From positions 1-43,045 of the forward strand of contig CACGLI010000005.1 in the NCBI GenBank assembly GCA_902573865.1: a stretch of DNA of 43,045 nucleotides. The letters run 5' to 3'. Below the pieces are notes generated by a model. That model searched no databases. It was not told where the DNA came from and saw only the letters and a list, made by a program, of their open reading frames with translations. The stretch's first letter is position 1, and the number at the start of each line of letters is the position of its first letter. Made by a program: the position numbers and the translations under genes. Source of the DNA: an uncultured Pelagibacteraceae bacterium. Its GTDB lineage: Bacteria; Pseudomonadota; Alphaproteobacteria; Pelagibacterales; Pelagibacteraceae. This document shows positions 23,967 to 33,383 of this stretch, in pieces.

Positions 23967-24866
23967 AGCTTTCGAAAAATACTCAGCCTTAAACGGTTGG
24001 AGATCATCTTCCTTCTCCCCCATACCTACAGCCACGATTGGTAGTTTATATTTTTTACAAATTGCGAGAACCACCCCTCCTTTGGCTGTACTATCGAGCT
24101 TTGTAATTATTAAACCAGTTAATTTATGGATTTTACTGAATTCTTCAACTTGATTGAGAGCATTTTGGCCAGTAGTAGCATCTAAAACCAAAATTACTTC
24201 ATTAGGGAATGCGTCATCTATTTTTTTCAAAACACTGATTATCTTTTTATATTCTTCCATAAGATTTTTTTTATTTTGAAGTCTCCCTGCAGTATCAATT
24301 AAAGCAATGTCAATTTGATTTTTTTTTGCAAATTCAGCAGTTTTAAAAGCAACGGAGGCTGGATCACTATTAATCTCAGACTTAATTATATCTACTTTTA
24401 CTTTTGCAGCCCAAACTTGTAACTGATCAATTGCTGCTGCCCTAAAAGTATCTGCAGCTCCAAAGACAACTGATCTGTTATTGTCTTTAAAATACTTTCC
24501 AAGTTTTCCTATGCTTGTTGTTTTTCCTACTCCATTTACTCCAGATATAACAATAACAGCAGATTTTGAATTTCCCATTAAACTTAAATCTTTTTCGTAT
24601 TTAAGAAGATCGATTGCTAATTTATCTGCAAGAAGTTTTAAAATTTCTTTGTGATCATCTAATTTTTTATCTATTTTCAAATTTTCAAAGTCTTTTCTAA
24701 GTTCCTTGGCTACATCAACACCAGCATCAGAAGAAATAATTAATTCTTCAAATTCTGTAAGAACATTTTCATCAATTTTTTTTTTGGAAAATATATTTTT
24801 AAATCCCGTAGAGAGCCCATCTGAACTTTTACCTAATCCTATTTTAAATTTATCAAATAAACTCAT
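23946..24866 (-). CDS. ftsY: Signal recognition particle receptor FtsY
   Basis: 306 residues, SRP GTPase that docks the Ffh-ribosome complex at the membrane. The N domain is at about 25-95, the G domain has P-loop GVNGVGKT (109-116), AADTFRAAA, DTAGRLQNK and TKLDSTAKGG. There is only a 25-residue basic N-terminus in place of the long acidic A domain of E. coli, a common compact form. It directly follows dapF (ATG right after the dapF stop). Its partner Ffh is encoded close by on the other strand. Confidence 0.96.
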   Translation of the reverse strand: MSLFDKFKIGLGKSSDGLSTGFKNIFSKKKIDENVLTEFEELIISSDAGVDVAKELRKDFENLKIDKKLDDHKEILKLLADKLAIDLLKYEKDLSLMGNSKSAVIVISGVNGVGKTTSIGKLGKYFKDNNRSVVFGAADTFRAAAIDQLQVWAAKVKVDIIKSEINSDPASVAFKTAEFAKKNQIDIALIDTAGRLQNKKNLMEEYKKIISVLKKIDDAFPNEVILVLDATTGQNALNQVEEFSKIHKLTGLIITKLDSTAKGGVVLAICKKYKLPIVAVGMGEKEDDLQPFKAEYFSKALLGIKS

Positions 24867-25697
24867 TCAGATCTCAAGTTTAGTATGCCTTATTTCTGAA
24901 ACCGGACCTCTCATAAATATATTAAGATTTGCATCCATTTTTATATTTAAACTTCCTTCTTCGAATTTAATATTGATATCATTTTTAGTTAACTTCTTGA
25001 TGAACGCTGCAACAGCTGTAGCACAAGCAGCAGTTCCACATGCTTTTGTTAGTCCAGCACCACGTTCCCATACATTTACCGTAATATTATTTTCATCCTC
25101 TATTTGAGCAAAAGTTACATTTGTTCTTTCAGGAAATAATTCATGATTTTCTATTTTAGGTCCTAATATTTTTAGATTATATTCAAAACAATTTTTGATG
25201 AAAAAAATTATATGGGGATTTCCTACATTAAGGCTAAATCCATCAGTGAATTTTTTGCCATCAATATCTAGAGTTATATTTTTGTGATCTAACTTTTTTT
25301 TTAATGGAATCTTAGCCCATTCAAAAACAGGTTTCCCCATTTCCAGTTGAACATCTGACTCCCCAATAATTTTTGCATTAAGCAATCTATTATTTGTTCT
25401 TAATTTGATTTCCTTATTATTCAAATCTTTGCTTAATAAGTAAGCCACACACCTACTTCCATTTCCACACGCGCTTACCTCACCTCCATCTGAATTGAAG
25501 ATAGTTATTGGAAATGTGTTATTAATTTCTTTTTCAATAAATATCATTTGGTCAAACTCAATATTACGGTGAAACGACTTTAGATTACCCAAGTGAATTA
25601 TTTTTTCTTTGGGTATATTTATGGAGTTTTCTCTTCTATCTATAATAATAAACCTATTACCTAGACCGTCCATTCTAAAAGCATTAATCAAAGGCAT
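24867..25697 (-). CDS. dapF: Diaminopimelate epimerase
   Basis: 276 residues; converts LL- to meso-diaminopimelate for lysine and peptidoglycan. The two catalytic cysteines are Cys77 (SACGNGSRC) and Cys220 (KACGTAAC), and GNPHIIFF is present at 159-166. The N-terminal signature reads MDGLGNRFIIID. First gene of a dapF-ftsY unit, divergent from ffh. Confidence 0.95.
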   Translation of the reverse strand: MPLINAFRMDGLGNRFIIIDRRENSINIPKEKIIHLGNLKSFHRNIEFDQMIFIEKEINNTFPITIFNSDGGEVSACGNGSRCVAYLLSKDLNNKEIKLRTNNRLLNAKIIGESDVQLEMGKPVFEWAKIPLKKKLDHKNITLDIDGKKFTDGFSLNVGNPHIIFFIKNCFEYNLKILGPKIENHELFPERTNVTFAQIEDENNITVNVWERGAGLTKACGTAACATAVAAFIKKLTKNDINIKFEEGSLNIKMDANLNIFMRGPVSEIRHTKLEI

Positions 25698-25708
25698 ATT
25701 AGTAGATT

Positions 25709-25714
25709 AGTATA
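25709..25714 (-). promoter_or_regulatory. Candidate -10 box of the dapF-ftsY unit
   Basis: On the minus strand TATACT ends 11 nt before the dapF ATG, so a transcript would carry a leader of only about 4-5 nt. No good -35 box was found. Confidence 0.3.
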
Positions 25715-25762
25715 ATTATTCATTGACTTTTAAAACCCCAAATTGTAGTTTCCACAAACTTT

Positions 25763-25852
25763 CCGCAAATACACATGTTTTTGCGGTGCTCTTGAAAACA
25801 AGAGTGTCGACACTAGTCAGCGAAGGTTCGCCCACTAGTGCGATAGGTGTTG
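25763..25852 (+). ncRNA. Structured leader RNA upstream of ffh (candidate ffh cis-regulatory motif)
   Basis: The 167-nt dapF-ffh gap is GC-richer than its surroundings and holds three hairpins in a row: CCGCAAA/TTTGCGG (25763-25769 with 25780-25786), CTCTTG/CAAGAG with an AAAA loop (25789-25804), and CACTAGT/ACTAGTG (25811-25817 with 25834-25840) enclosing GCGA/TCGC. A 12-nt palindrome AGTGTCGACACT (25803-25814) joins the last two, and CGACAC (25808-25813) could instead pair with GTGTTG (25847-25852). From memory, a cis-regulatory RNA preceding the SRP protein gene has been proposed in Pelagibacter; identity with it was not checked. Confidence 0.65.
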
Positions 25853-25864
25853 GACGTTATAAAT

Positions 25865-27217
25865 ATGTTTGAAAATTTAACAAATAAATTAGAAAGTATT
25901 TTTTCTAAGCTAAAAAATGCTCCCTCATTGACTGAGGAACAAGTTGATTCTGGCTTAAAAGAGATACGACTAGCTTTATTAGAGGCCGACGTAGCTCTTC
26001 CAGTCACTAAAGAATTTATAGCTAATGTAAAACCAAAAGCTATTGGTAAAGAAATTATAAAATCAACATCTGCTGGCCAGATGATAGTTAAAATTGTTTA
26101 CGATGAACTAGTTAATATTTTAGGTTCTAAAAATGAAGAACTTAACTTTAAAGCTGTTCCGCCGGTTTCTCTTTTATTAGTTGGATTACAAGGTTCAGGT
26201 AAAACAACTTCTGCAGCAAAACTAGCAAAAAATATAGAGAATAATTACAAAAAAAAAGTGATGGTAGTTAGTTTAGATGTTTATAGACCAGCCGCCCAAC
26301 AACAACTTAAATTACTTGCCGAAGCAAATGGAATTCCGTGTTTACCTATTATTGAAAAGCAACAACCAATTGACATTACTAAAAGAGCATTAAATACAGC
26401 TAACCTTAACGGATCGGATGTTATTATATTTGATACTGCTGGAAGAACTCAGATAGATTTACCAATGATGTCTGAGATTAAGCAAATTAAAGATATCACA
26501 AAACCTTCTGAAACAATTTTAGTAGCTGATTCATTAACAGGACAAATTGCTGTGAATGTTGCAAAAGAATTTGATACGGCTGTTAATCTTTCTGGAATTA
26601 TTCTTACACGAGTTGATGGTGATGCTCGAGGTGGAGCAGCATTAAGTATGAAACATGTAACAGGTAAACCGATTAAATATATTGGAGTTGGAGAAAAAAT
26701 TACTGATCTTGAGCTTTTCCATCCTGACCGACTAGCGAACAGAATTTTAGGGATGGGTGATGTAGTAAGTTTAGTAGAGAAAGCCCAACAAGATTTAAGC
26801 GAAGAGAAAATTAAAGAAACAGAAGATGAATTAAAAAAAGGAATATTCACTATGGACTCATATCTTGCTCAACTTAGACAAATGAAAAAAATGGGAGGAA
26901 TGGAAGGTGTAATGTCTATGTTACCAGGTGTAAATAAAATGAAAGCAAAAATGGATCAAGCAAATATAGATGAAAAAATGCTTGTGGACAATGAAGCAAT
27001 TATTTTATCAATGACCAAAAACGAGAGAGATAATCCAAAAATTATAAGCGGATCAAGACGGAAAAGAATTTCAAAAGGAGCAGGCGTTGATGTTTCGAAA
27101 ATTAACAAATTGCTAAAACAATTTAAAATGATGTCAGACATGATGAGAAAAATGTCTCAAGGTAAAAAAATTCCATCTGGAATAATGCCAGATGAAATAT
27201 TAAAACAACTAAAATGA
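25865..27217 (+). CDS. ffh: Signal recognition particle protein Ffh
   Basis: About 450 residues, SRP54 GTPase that binds signal sequences and 4.5S RNA. N domain first, then G domain with P-loop GLQGSGKTT, DVYRPAA, DTAGR and TRVDGDARGG, then the methionine-rich M domain with ISGSRRKRISKGAG (RNA-binding helix) and a MM...MM-rich end. ATG 25865 chosen over TTG 25847 because it begins the usual MFENLTNKL. Any SD is distant (AGG near 25845), consistent with leader-based control. First gene of a long same-strand run. Confidence 0.97.
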   Translation: MFENLTNKLESIFSKLKNAPSLTEEQVDSGLKEIRLALLEADVALPVTKEFIANVKPKAIGKEIIKSTSAGQMIVKIVYDELVNILGSKNEELNFKAVPPVSLLLVGLQGSGKTTSAAKLAKNIENNYKKKVMVVSLDVYRPAAQQQLKLLAEANGIPCLPIIEKQQPIDITKRALNTANLNGSDVIIFDTAGRTQIDLPMMSEIKQIKDITKPSETILVADSLTGQIAVNVAKEFDTAVNLSGIILTRVDGDARGGAALSMKHVTGKPIKYIGVGEKITDLELFHPDRLANRILGMGDVVSLVEKAQQDLSEEKIKETEDELKKGIFTMDSYLAQLRQMKKMGGMEGVMSMLPGVNKMKAKMDQANIDEKMLVDNEAIILSMTKNERDNPKIISGSRRKRISKGAGVDVSKINKLLKQFKMMSDMMRKMSQGKKIPSGIMPDEILKQLK

Positions 27218-27227
27218 AAGGTACAAC

Positions 27228-27662
27228 ATGTTAAGAATAAGATTATCTATGGGGGGAGTGAGAAAAAGACCAATTTATAAAATTGTAATTGCTGATAGCA
27301 GATATCCTAGAGACGGTAAATTCATTGAAAAAATTGGCTCTTACAATCCTTTATTGCCTAAAGAAAAAAAAGATAGAATAAAAATAGAGGCGGAAAGAGT
27401 AAAGTATTGGATGAGCAAAGGGGCACAACCAACAATGAGAGTATCAAGGCTCTTAGGAGAGTTAGAAATTATGCCGATGCCTAAGCCTGGAAATAATCCT
27501 CATAAAGCAATTCCAAAAAAGGAGAGAAAAAAAGCTAAAGAGGAAACTAAAGATGCACCAAAAGCAGAAGCTAAAAAGGATGCACCAAAAGCAGAAGCTA
27601 AAAAGGAAGAACCGAAAGCAGAAGCTAAAAAGGAAGAACCGAAAGCAGAAGCTAAAAAATAA
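27228..27662 (+). CDS. rpsP: 30S ribosomal protein S16 with repetitive C-terminal extension
   Basis: 144 residues. Residues 1-85 are normal S16 (LRIRLSMGGVRKRPIYKIV, DSRYPRDGKFIEKIGSYNP). The remaining roughly 55 residues are a Lys/Ala/Glu/Pro tail ending in four tandem 9-residue repeats. Most bacterial S16 proteins are 80-100 residues, so the tail is an addition, probably disordered and solvent-exposed. It lies 10 nt after ffh and 14 nt before trmD. Confidence 0.96.
   Translation: MLRIRLSMGGVRKRPIYKIVIADSRYPRDGKFIEKIGSYNPLLPKEKKDRIKIEAERVKYWMSKGAQPTMRVSRLLGELEIMPMPKPGNNPHKAIPKKERKKAKEETKDAPKAEAKKDAPKAEAKKEEPKAEAKKEEPKAEAKK
27552..27659 (+). repeat. Four 27-bp tandem repeats inside rpsP
   Basis: Units at 27552-27578, 27579-27605, 27606-27632 and 27633-27659 encode DAPKAEAKK, DAPKAEAKK, EEPKAEAKK and EEPKAEAKK. 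Units 1 and 2 are identical; units 3 and 4 differ only in the last base. The near identity suggests recent duplication and possible copy-number variation among relatives. Confidence 0.95.
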
Positions 27663-27676
27663 TTCGGTTAATAAAA

Positions 27677-28372
27677 ATGTTAAGAGTAAAGATATTTACT
27701 TTGTACCCGGATCTATTCCCTGGACCACTTGATATTGGTTTATATAAAAAAGCTAGAGAAAACCATATCTGGAGTTTAGATATTATAAATATTAGGGACT
27801 ACGCTTTAGATAAACATAAAACTGTTGATGACAAGCCATATGGCGGTGGTAGTGGAATGGTTATGAGACCAGATGTTTTGTCTAATGCCATTGATACAAA
27901 CATAAATTTTTCAAAAGAAAAAACAATTTATTTATCACCAAAGGGAAAAGTTTTTAATCAAAAAATTGCTAAAAAAATGAGCAAAGAAAAAAATATAAAT
28001 ATTATTTGTGGACATTTCGAAGGAATTGACCAAAGGCTACTTGATGCGAGAGAGATTGAAGAAATTAGTTTGGGGGACTATGTTTTGTCTGGCGGTGAAA
28101 CAGCATCATTTGTTTTTCTGGATAGTATTTTAAGATTATTACCTAATGTTCTCGGTAATAAAGGGTCACTTATAGAAGAGAGCTTTGAAAAAGGCTTGTT
28201 AGAGCATCCACACTATACAAAACCAGAAAAATGGGAGCAAAAAAGGCCTCCAGAAGTACTATTATCGGGAGATCACGCAAAAATTAATGACTGGCGTTTA
28301 TCTCAATCTGAGGATATAACACGACGCCAGAGACCTGATCTTTGGAAAAAATATTTAGAGAAAAAAAAATGA
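27677..28372 (+). CDS. trmD: tRNA (guanine-N1)-methyltransferase TrmD
   Basis: 231 residues, SPOUT-class trefoil-knot enzyme that makes m1G37 in tRNA to prevent frameshifting. Signatures: [41 protein letters not shown] and knot segment [13 protein letters not shown]. It lies directly after rpsP; rimM, which often sits between the two, is absent. Its TGA overlaps the rplS ATG (ATGA). Confidence 0.96.
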   Translation: MLRVKIFTLYPDLFPGPLDIGLYKKARENHIWSLDIINIRDYALDKHKTVDDKPYGGGSGMVMRPDVLSNAIDTNINFSKEKTIYLSPKGKVFNQKIAKKMSKEKNINIICGHFEGIDQRLLDAREIEEISLGDYVLSGGETASFVFLDSILRLLPNVLGNKGSLIEESFEKGLLEHPHYTKPEKWEQKRPPEVLLSGDHAKINDWRLSQSEDITRRQRPDLWKKYLEKKK

Positions 28373-28875
28373 AAAATATAGAAGAAATTAACATATTAGC
28401 GGTAAAAAAAATTATTGAAGCGAGAAAAATACCTGAATTTGCTCCAGGGGATACTATCAAAGTTGGTGTAAAAATTTTAGAAGGCAAAAGAGAAAGAGTT
28501 CAATATTTTGAAGGCGTATGTATTGCAAAAAAAAACAGAGATATTAACTCCTCTTTTACAGTTAGAAAAATTTCATTCGGGGAAGGTGTAGAACGTACTT
28601 TTGCATTATATAGTCCTAACCTAAGTTCAATCAAAGTTGTTAGATCAGGTAAAGTAAGAAGAGCAAAACTTTACTATTTGAGGGATAGAAAAGGTAAATC
28701 AGCGAGGATTGCAGAAAAGATTAAAAAAAAGATAGGCATAGATGTTTCAAGTAAAAATGAAACACAACAGGATTTAGTTCAAACTGAAAGTTCAAAAAAA
28801 TCTGAAGTTGAAGTTAAAACAGATGAATTATCAGAAAAAAAATCTGAAACTCAAAAGTCAAAAGATAAAAAATAA
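28369..28875 (+). CDS. rplS: 50S ribosomal protein L19 with C-terminal extension
   Basis: 168 residues from ATG 28369 (overlapping the trmD stop; an upstream in-frame ATG at 28342 lies within trmD and is unlikely). Residues 1-115 are L19: [45 protein letters not shown], and [20 protein letters not shown]. The last roughly 50 residues are Ser/Lys/Glu-rich and probably disordered; they are not part of ordinary L19. Confidence 0.95.
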   Translation: MKNIEEINILAVKKIIEARKIPEFAPGDTIKVGVKILEGKRERVQYFEGVCIAKKNRDINSSFTVRKISFGEGVERTFALYSPNLSSIKVVRSGKVRRAKLYYLRDRKGKSARIAEKIKKKIGIDVSSKNETQQDLVQTESSKKSEVEVKTDELSEKKSETQKSKDKK

Positions 28876-28885
28876 TTAAAATTTT

Positions 28886-30286
28886 ATGTCTAAAACACTA
28901 TATGATAAAATATGGGAAGACCATTTAGTACATCAACAAGAAGATGGCACAAGTTTGCTTTATGTGGACAGACATTTGGTACATGAAGTTACAAGTCCAC
29001 AGGCTTTTGAGGGTTTAAGAATACAAAAAAGAAAAGTCAGAAGACCAGAATTAACTCTCGCTGTACCAGACCATAATGTTCCGACTACTGATAGATCTAA
29101 AGGTATTGATGATAAAGAGTCTAGAATCCAAGTAGAAACATTAAGAAACAACTGTAAAGATTTTGGGGTAAGATTGTTCGATGTTAATGACAAAAGACAA
29201 GGAATAGTTCATATAATAGGACCCGAGCAAGGTTTTACTCAGCCAGGAAATATAATTGTTTGTGGAGATAGTCATACAGCTACCCATGGTGCTTTTGGAG
29301 CCCTTGCATTTGGAATCGGAACTTCTGAAGTAGAACATGTGTTAGCTACACAAACTTTAATTCAAAAAAAATCAAAAAATTTTAGAATAAATATAAATGG
29401 CAAACTACCTATAGGAGTGACTGCAAAAGACGTAATTTTAAAAATTATCGGGACTATTGGTACAGCGGGTGGAACTGGCTATGTAATAGAGTACGCTGGA
29501 GAGATTATAAAAAGTCTTTCTATGGAAGAAAGAATGACTATTTGCAATATGACTATTGAGGCAGGTGCAAGAGCAGGCTTAATAGCTCCAGATAATAAAA
29601 CTTTTGAATATTTAAAAGACAGAACAATGTCGCCTAAAGGTGATGTATGGAAAAAAGCAATAGAGTCCTGGAACAAATTGTTTTCAGATAAAGACTGCAA
29701 GTTTGATAAAGAGGTAAATATTGACGGTCAGGATATCGAGCCATTAGTTACTTGGGGGACATCGCCTCAAGATGTATCACCAATTACTGGTACAGTTCCA
29801 GATCCTGATAAAGAAAAGAACCACGATAGAAAATTGGCTATGAAAAGATCTTTAGAATATATGGGTCTAAAACCAAATACAAAAATTTCAGATATAAAAA
29901 TAGACAAAATTTTTATAGGTAGCTGTACTAATGGAAGAATAGAAGACTTAAGAGCGGCAGCAAATTTATTAAAAGGAAAAAAAATTGCAAACGAAGTTAA
30001 TGCAATGGTAGTCCCAGGCTCAGGCCTTGTCAAAGAGCAAGCAGAAAAAGAGGGTTTGCATAGAATATTTATCGAAGCCGGATTTGAATGGAGAGAACCA
30101 GGTTGCTCAATGTGTTTAGGAATGAATCCAGACCAATTAAAGCCAAAAGAAAGATGTGCATCAACATCAAATAGAAATTTCGAAGGAAGACAAGGTAGAG
30201 GTGGTCGAACCCATTTAGTAAGTCCTGGAATGGCAATTGCTGCAGCAGTAAAAGGGTACCTTTCAGATGTAAGAGAGTTACAATAA
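28886..30286 (+). CDS. leuC: 3-isopropylmalate dehydratase large subunit
   Basis: 466 residues, aconitase-family [4Fe-4S] enzyme isomerising 2- to 3-isopropylmalate in leucine synthesis. Cluster-related motifs [11 protein letters not shown] and [12 protein letters not shown], plus [26 protein letters not shown], are all present. Starts 10 nt after rplS and overlaps leuD by one base. Confidence 0.97.
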   Translation: MSKTLYDKIWEDHLVHQQEDGTSLLYVDRHLVHEVTSPQAFEGLRIQKRKVRRPELTLAVPDHNVPTTDRSKGIDDKESRIQVETLRNNCKDFGVRLFDVNDKRQGIVHIIGPEQGFTQPGNIIVCGDSHTATHGAFGALAFGIGTSEVEHVLATQTLIQKKSKNFRININGKLPIGVTAKDVILKIIGTIGTAGGTGYVIEYAGEIIKSLSMEERMTICNMTIEAGARAGLIAPDNKTFEYLKDRTMSPKGDVWKKAIESWNKLFSDKDCKFDKEVNIDGQDIEPLVTWGTSPQDVSPITGTVPDPDKEKNHDRKLAMKRSLEYMGLKPNTKISDIKIDKIFIGSCTNGRIEDLRAAANLLKGKKIANEVNAMVVPGSGLVKEQAEKEGLHRIFIEAGFEWREPGCSMCLGMNPDQLKPKERCASTSNRNFEGRQGRGGRTHLVSPGMAIAAAVKGYLSDVRELQ

Positions 30287-30882
30287 TGGAGAAATTTGTA
30301 AATTTAAAATCAATCCCTTCGTATTTATCTTTGCAGAATATAGATACTGATATGATTATCCCAAAACAATTTCTTAAAACTATTAAAAGGACTGGGTTAG
30401 GTAAAAGTCTTTTTTACGAAATGCGGTATGATGAGAGCGGAAATTTAAATAAAGATTTTGTTCTTAATAAACATCCTTATAATAAATCAAAAATTCTACT
30501 TGCAGGAAAGAATTTTGGTTGTGGCTCATCAAGAGAACATGCTCCCTGGGCTTTATTAGATTTTGGAATAAGATGCGTGATTAGTTCTAGCTTCGCCGAT
30601 ATTTTTTATAATAACTGTTTTAAAAATGGTATTTTACCTATTGTCGTGGACGAAAGTTTAATTGAGGAAATTTCTGGGTACTCAAAAAGAAAAGAGGAGA
30701 TTTCCGTGGATCTTGCAAAGCAAGAAATTAAATATGGGAATAAATTAACTAAATTTAAAATAGACGAATTCAAAAAAAAATGTTTATTAAATGGACTAGA
30801 TGACATCGATTTATCTCTCGCTAAAATTAACGACATAACAAAGTACGAAGAAAAATTGTCCAATTTAAAACCTTGGATATAA
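30286..30882 (+). CDS. leuD: 3-isopropylmalate dehydratase small subunit
   Basis: 198 residues, swivelling domain of the isopropylmalate isomerase. [14 protein letters not shown] at about 19-32 and [19 protein letters not shown] at about 75-93 define the family. The ATG uses the last base of the leuC stop (TAATG), and leuB follows after 1 nt, so leuCDB is one tightly coupled unit. leuA is not in the window. Confidence 0.97.
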   Translation: MEKFVNLKSIPSYLSLQNIDTDMIIPKQFLKTIKRTGLGKSLFYEMRYDESGNLNKDFVLNKHPYNKSKILLAGKNFGCGSSREHAPWALLDFGIRCVISSSFADIFYNNCFKNGILPIVVDESLIEEISGYSKRKEEISVDLAKQEIKYGNKLTKFKIDEFKKKCLLNGLDDIDLSLAKINDITKYEEKLSNLKPWI

Positions 30883-30883
30883 G

Positions 30884-31990
30884 ATGATAAAATCACAAAA
30901 CAGAAAATTTTTGCTATTACCAGGCGATGGAGTAGGACCAGAGGTAGTTAGAGAAACCAAAAAAATTTTAGAATGGTTTAATAAAAATAAATCACTTGAT
31001 TTTAAAATCGAAGAAGAATTAATTGGTGGCGCATCAATTGATAAAAATAAAATACCGATCACTGACGAAGTTTTTTATAAATCTCTAGAAAGTGAGGCTG
31101 TATTAGTTGGTGCTTGTGGTGGACCAAAATGGGATAACCTTGAGTTCTCAAAAAAACCTGAAAGGGCGCTTTTGAAATTAAGAAAAGAATTAAAGTTATT
31201 TGCTAATCTAAGGCCTGCTATTTGTTTTGAACAACTAGTTGAGTCATCAACACTAAAGCCAGAAATAGTAACTGGTCTTGATATTATGATTGTAAGAGAA
31301 CTTACAGGAGGAATTTACTTTGGAGAACCTAGAGGAATTGAACCAATTGAAAATAACGAGAGAAAAGGAATTAATACTCACACTTATACTACTAGTGAAA
31401 TACAAAGAATAGCTAGGACAGCATTTGAATTAGCAAAAAAAAGAAACAATAAAGTAACTTCCTGTGAAAAATCAAATGTTATGGAGGCAGGAGTTTTATG
31501 GCGAGAAGAAGTTCAATCAATAAAGGATAAAGAATTTAAAAGTGTTAAACTAGAACATATGTTAGCTGATAACTGCGCAATGCAATTACTGCGTAACCCA
31601 AAACAGTTTGATGTTATCCTAGCAGATAATTTATTTGGAGACATGCTTTCTGATGAAGCTGCGATGTTAACCGGTTCACTTGGTTTACTACCATCCGCAT
31701 CATTAGGAGCAAGAGATAAAAATGGTAAGATGAGATCACTATACGAACCTTGTCATGGATCAGCTCCAGATATTGCAGGAAAGAATATTGCTAATCCGAT
31801 TGCAACAATATTAAGTTTATCGATGGCATTTAGGTACTCATTAGATTTAGAAAAGGAAGCTGATCAGATAGATAGCGCTGTACAACAAGTTTTAAACGAT
31901 GGCTTAAGAACAAAGGATATTATCTCTAAGGGGACAAAGGAAGTGTCAACCTCTCAAATGGGAGATGCAATAATTTCAAAATTAAAATAA
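30884..31990 (+). CDS. leuB: 3-isopropylmalate dehydrogenase
   Basis: 368 residues, NAD-dependent decarboxylating dehydrogenase of leucine synthesis. [14 protein letters not shown] at 11-24, the Arg/Tyr substrate residues in [18 protein letters not shown], and [28 protein letters not shown] are all typical. Normal length. asd follows after 10 nt. Confidence 0.97.
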   Translation: MIKSQNRKFLLLPGDGVGPEVVRETKKILEWFNKNKSLDFKIEEELIGGASIDKNKIPITDEVFYKSLESEAVLVGACGGPKWDNLEFSKKPERALLKLRKELKLFANLRPAICFEQLVESSTLKPEIVTGLDIMIVRELTGGIYFGEPRGIEPIENNERKGINTHTYTTSEIQRIARTAFELAKKRNNKVTSCEKSNVMEAGVLWREEVQSIKDKEFKSVKLEHMLADNCAMQLLRNPKQFDVILADNLFGDMLSDEAAMLTGSLGLLPSASLGARDKNGKMRSLYEPCHGSAPDIAGKNIANPIATILSLSMAFRYSLDLEKEADQIDSAVQQVLNDGLRTKDIISKGTKEVSTSQMGDAIISKLK

Positions 31991-32000
31991 ATTTAAAAAT

Positions 32001-32987
32001 ATGAATTTAGCAATTATTGGTGCAACAGGTAACGTTGGTAGAAAAACGGTAGAAATATTAGAAAGGTCTAAAATCAAAATAGACAGTTTATTTCTTGTTG
32101 CGTCGGATAAAAGCGCAGGGAGAGAAATAATCTTTAGAAATAAAAAAATTAAAGTAGTTGCATTGAGCACTTACGACTTCTCGAAAGCAAAAATTACTTT
32201 TTTTGCAGCTGGAAGTAAAATTGCTGAAGAATGGGTACCAAAAGCTGCAAAAAATACGATTGTTATAGATAACTCAAAACACTTTAGAATGCAGGATGAT
32301 GTTCCATTAGTAGTAGCAGAGGTTAATGCAAATAGTTTAAAAAATCATAAAAATATTATTGCAAACCCCAATTGCTCAACAATACAGATGGTTTTAGTTC
32401 TAAAGCCACTTCATGAAAAATATAAAATTAAAAGAGTTGTTGTTTCAACTTACCAAGCTGTTTCAGGAGCTGGAAAAAATGCAATGGATGAACTTTTCTC
32501 ACAAACAAAAGATGTTATAGGGGGAAAAAAAGTTAAATCTAAAAATTTTACCAAGCAAATTGCTTTTAATATTATTCCTCATATAGATGCATTTGTGAAA
32601 GACGGATATACTAAAGAAGAATGGAAAATGGAAAATGAAACAAAAAAAATCCTTGATGATAATGTTAAGGTCACCGCTACATGTGTGAGAGTTCCTGTAA
32701 AAACATCTCATTCAGAATCAATTAATATTGAATTTGAGAATGATTTTAATTTAGATGAATTGAAAAATATTTTATCTAAATCTCCTGGTTGTAAAGTTGT
32801 TGACGAACAAATCGATGGTGGCTACATCACGCCTATTGAGGCAGAAGGGGATTATAAAACTTTTATATCAAGAATAAGAAAAGATAACACAAATATCAAA
32901 GCAATTAACTTGTGGATTGTTTCTGATAATCTTTTAAAAGGAGCTGCTTTAAATACTGTTCAAATAGCTGAGGAATTAGTAAAATAA
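32001..32987 (+). CDS. asd: Aspartate-semialdehyde dehydrogenase
   Basis: 328 residues, NADP-dependent enzyme of the lysine/threonine/methionine branch, producing the precursor that DapF's pathway also uses. Rossmann motif GATGNVGRKTVEIL at 7-20; catalytic Cys125 in NPNCSTIQM; TYQAVSGAGKNAMDEL; and CVRVPVKTSHSESINIEF. Located between leuB and sdhC with spacings of 10 and 9 nt. Confidence 0.96.
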   Translation: MNLAIIGATGNVGRKTVEILERSKIKIDSLFLVASDKSAGREIIFRNKKIKVVALSTYDFSKAKITFFAAGSKIAEEWVPKAAKNTIVIDNSKHFRMQDDVPLVVAEVNANSLKNHKNIIANPNCSTIQMVLVLKPLHEKYKIKRVVVSTYQAVSGAGKNAMDELFSQTKDVIGGKKVKSKNFTKQIAFNIIPHIDAFVKDGYTKEEWKMENETKKILDDNVKVTATCVRVPVKTSHSESINIEFENDFNLDELKNILSKSPGCKVVDEQIDGGYITPIEAEGDYKTFISRIRKDNTNIKAINLWIVSDNLLKGAALNTVQIAEELVK

Positions 32988-32996
32988 TAAAGATTT

Positions 32997-33383
32997 ATGA
33001 ATTTTGAAAAAAATCCGCTAACGCCACATTTACAAATCTATAAATGGCACATCTCGTCCCTTTTATCCATTGCACATAGGATAGTTGGTGTAGTAAATTT
33101 TATTGTATTAATTTTGATTTGTTTATGGATTTTTTCTTTTAACATAAACGAAAATATCTTTAATATAGTCGTAAATCTACTCACGACTAATTTTGGAAAA
33201 TTTCTTATAATTTCAATATGCTGGTCGTTTAGCTTTTTTATTCTTAATGAAATTAGACATTTGGCTTGGGATTTCGGATTTGGATTTGATTTAAAAGTAT
33301 CGAGAATAACGGGAATTTTAACTATTTTATTTTCATTTTTTTTTGCAGCTCTTTTATTTTTTTTCGGAGGTAGTCTGCTTTAA
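32997..33383 (+). CDS. sdhC: Succinate dehydrogenase cytochrome b subunit SdhC
   Basis: 128 residues, three membrane helices. N-terminal signature PLTPHLQIYKWHISSLLSIAHRIVG includes Ser24, His27 and Arg28, equivalent to the E. coli quinone-site residues Ser27, His30 and Arg31. The second signature EIRHLAWDFGFG is also present. However, Phe81 stands where E. coli SdhC His84, an axial ligand of heme b, is expected (FFILNEIRH against YHVVVGIRH). This raises doubt about whether heme is bound. Stop overlaps sdhD by one base. Confidence 0.93.
   Translation: MNFEKNPLTPHLQIYKWHISSLLSIAHRIVGVVNFIVLILICLWIFSFNINENIFNIVVNLLTTNFGKFLIISICWSFSFFILNEIRHLAWDFGFGFDLKVSRITGILTILFSFFFAALLFFFGGSLL

Noticed and set aside
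25763-25852. 4.5S SRP RNA gene next to ffh
   Set aside because: The conserved SRP RNA apical sequence (GGUCAGG...GGAAG..GCAGCC type) is absent, so a cis-acting leader is the better reading.
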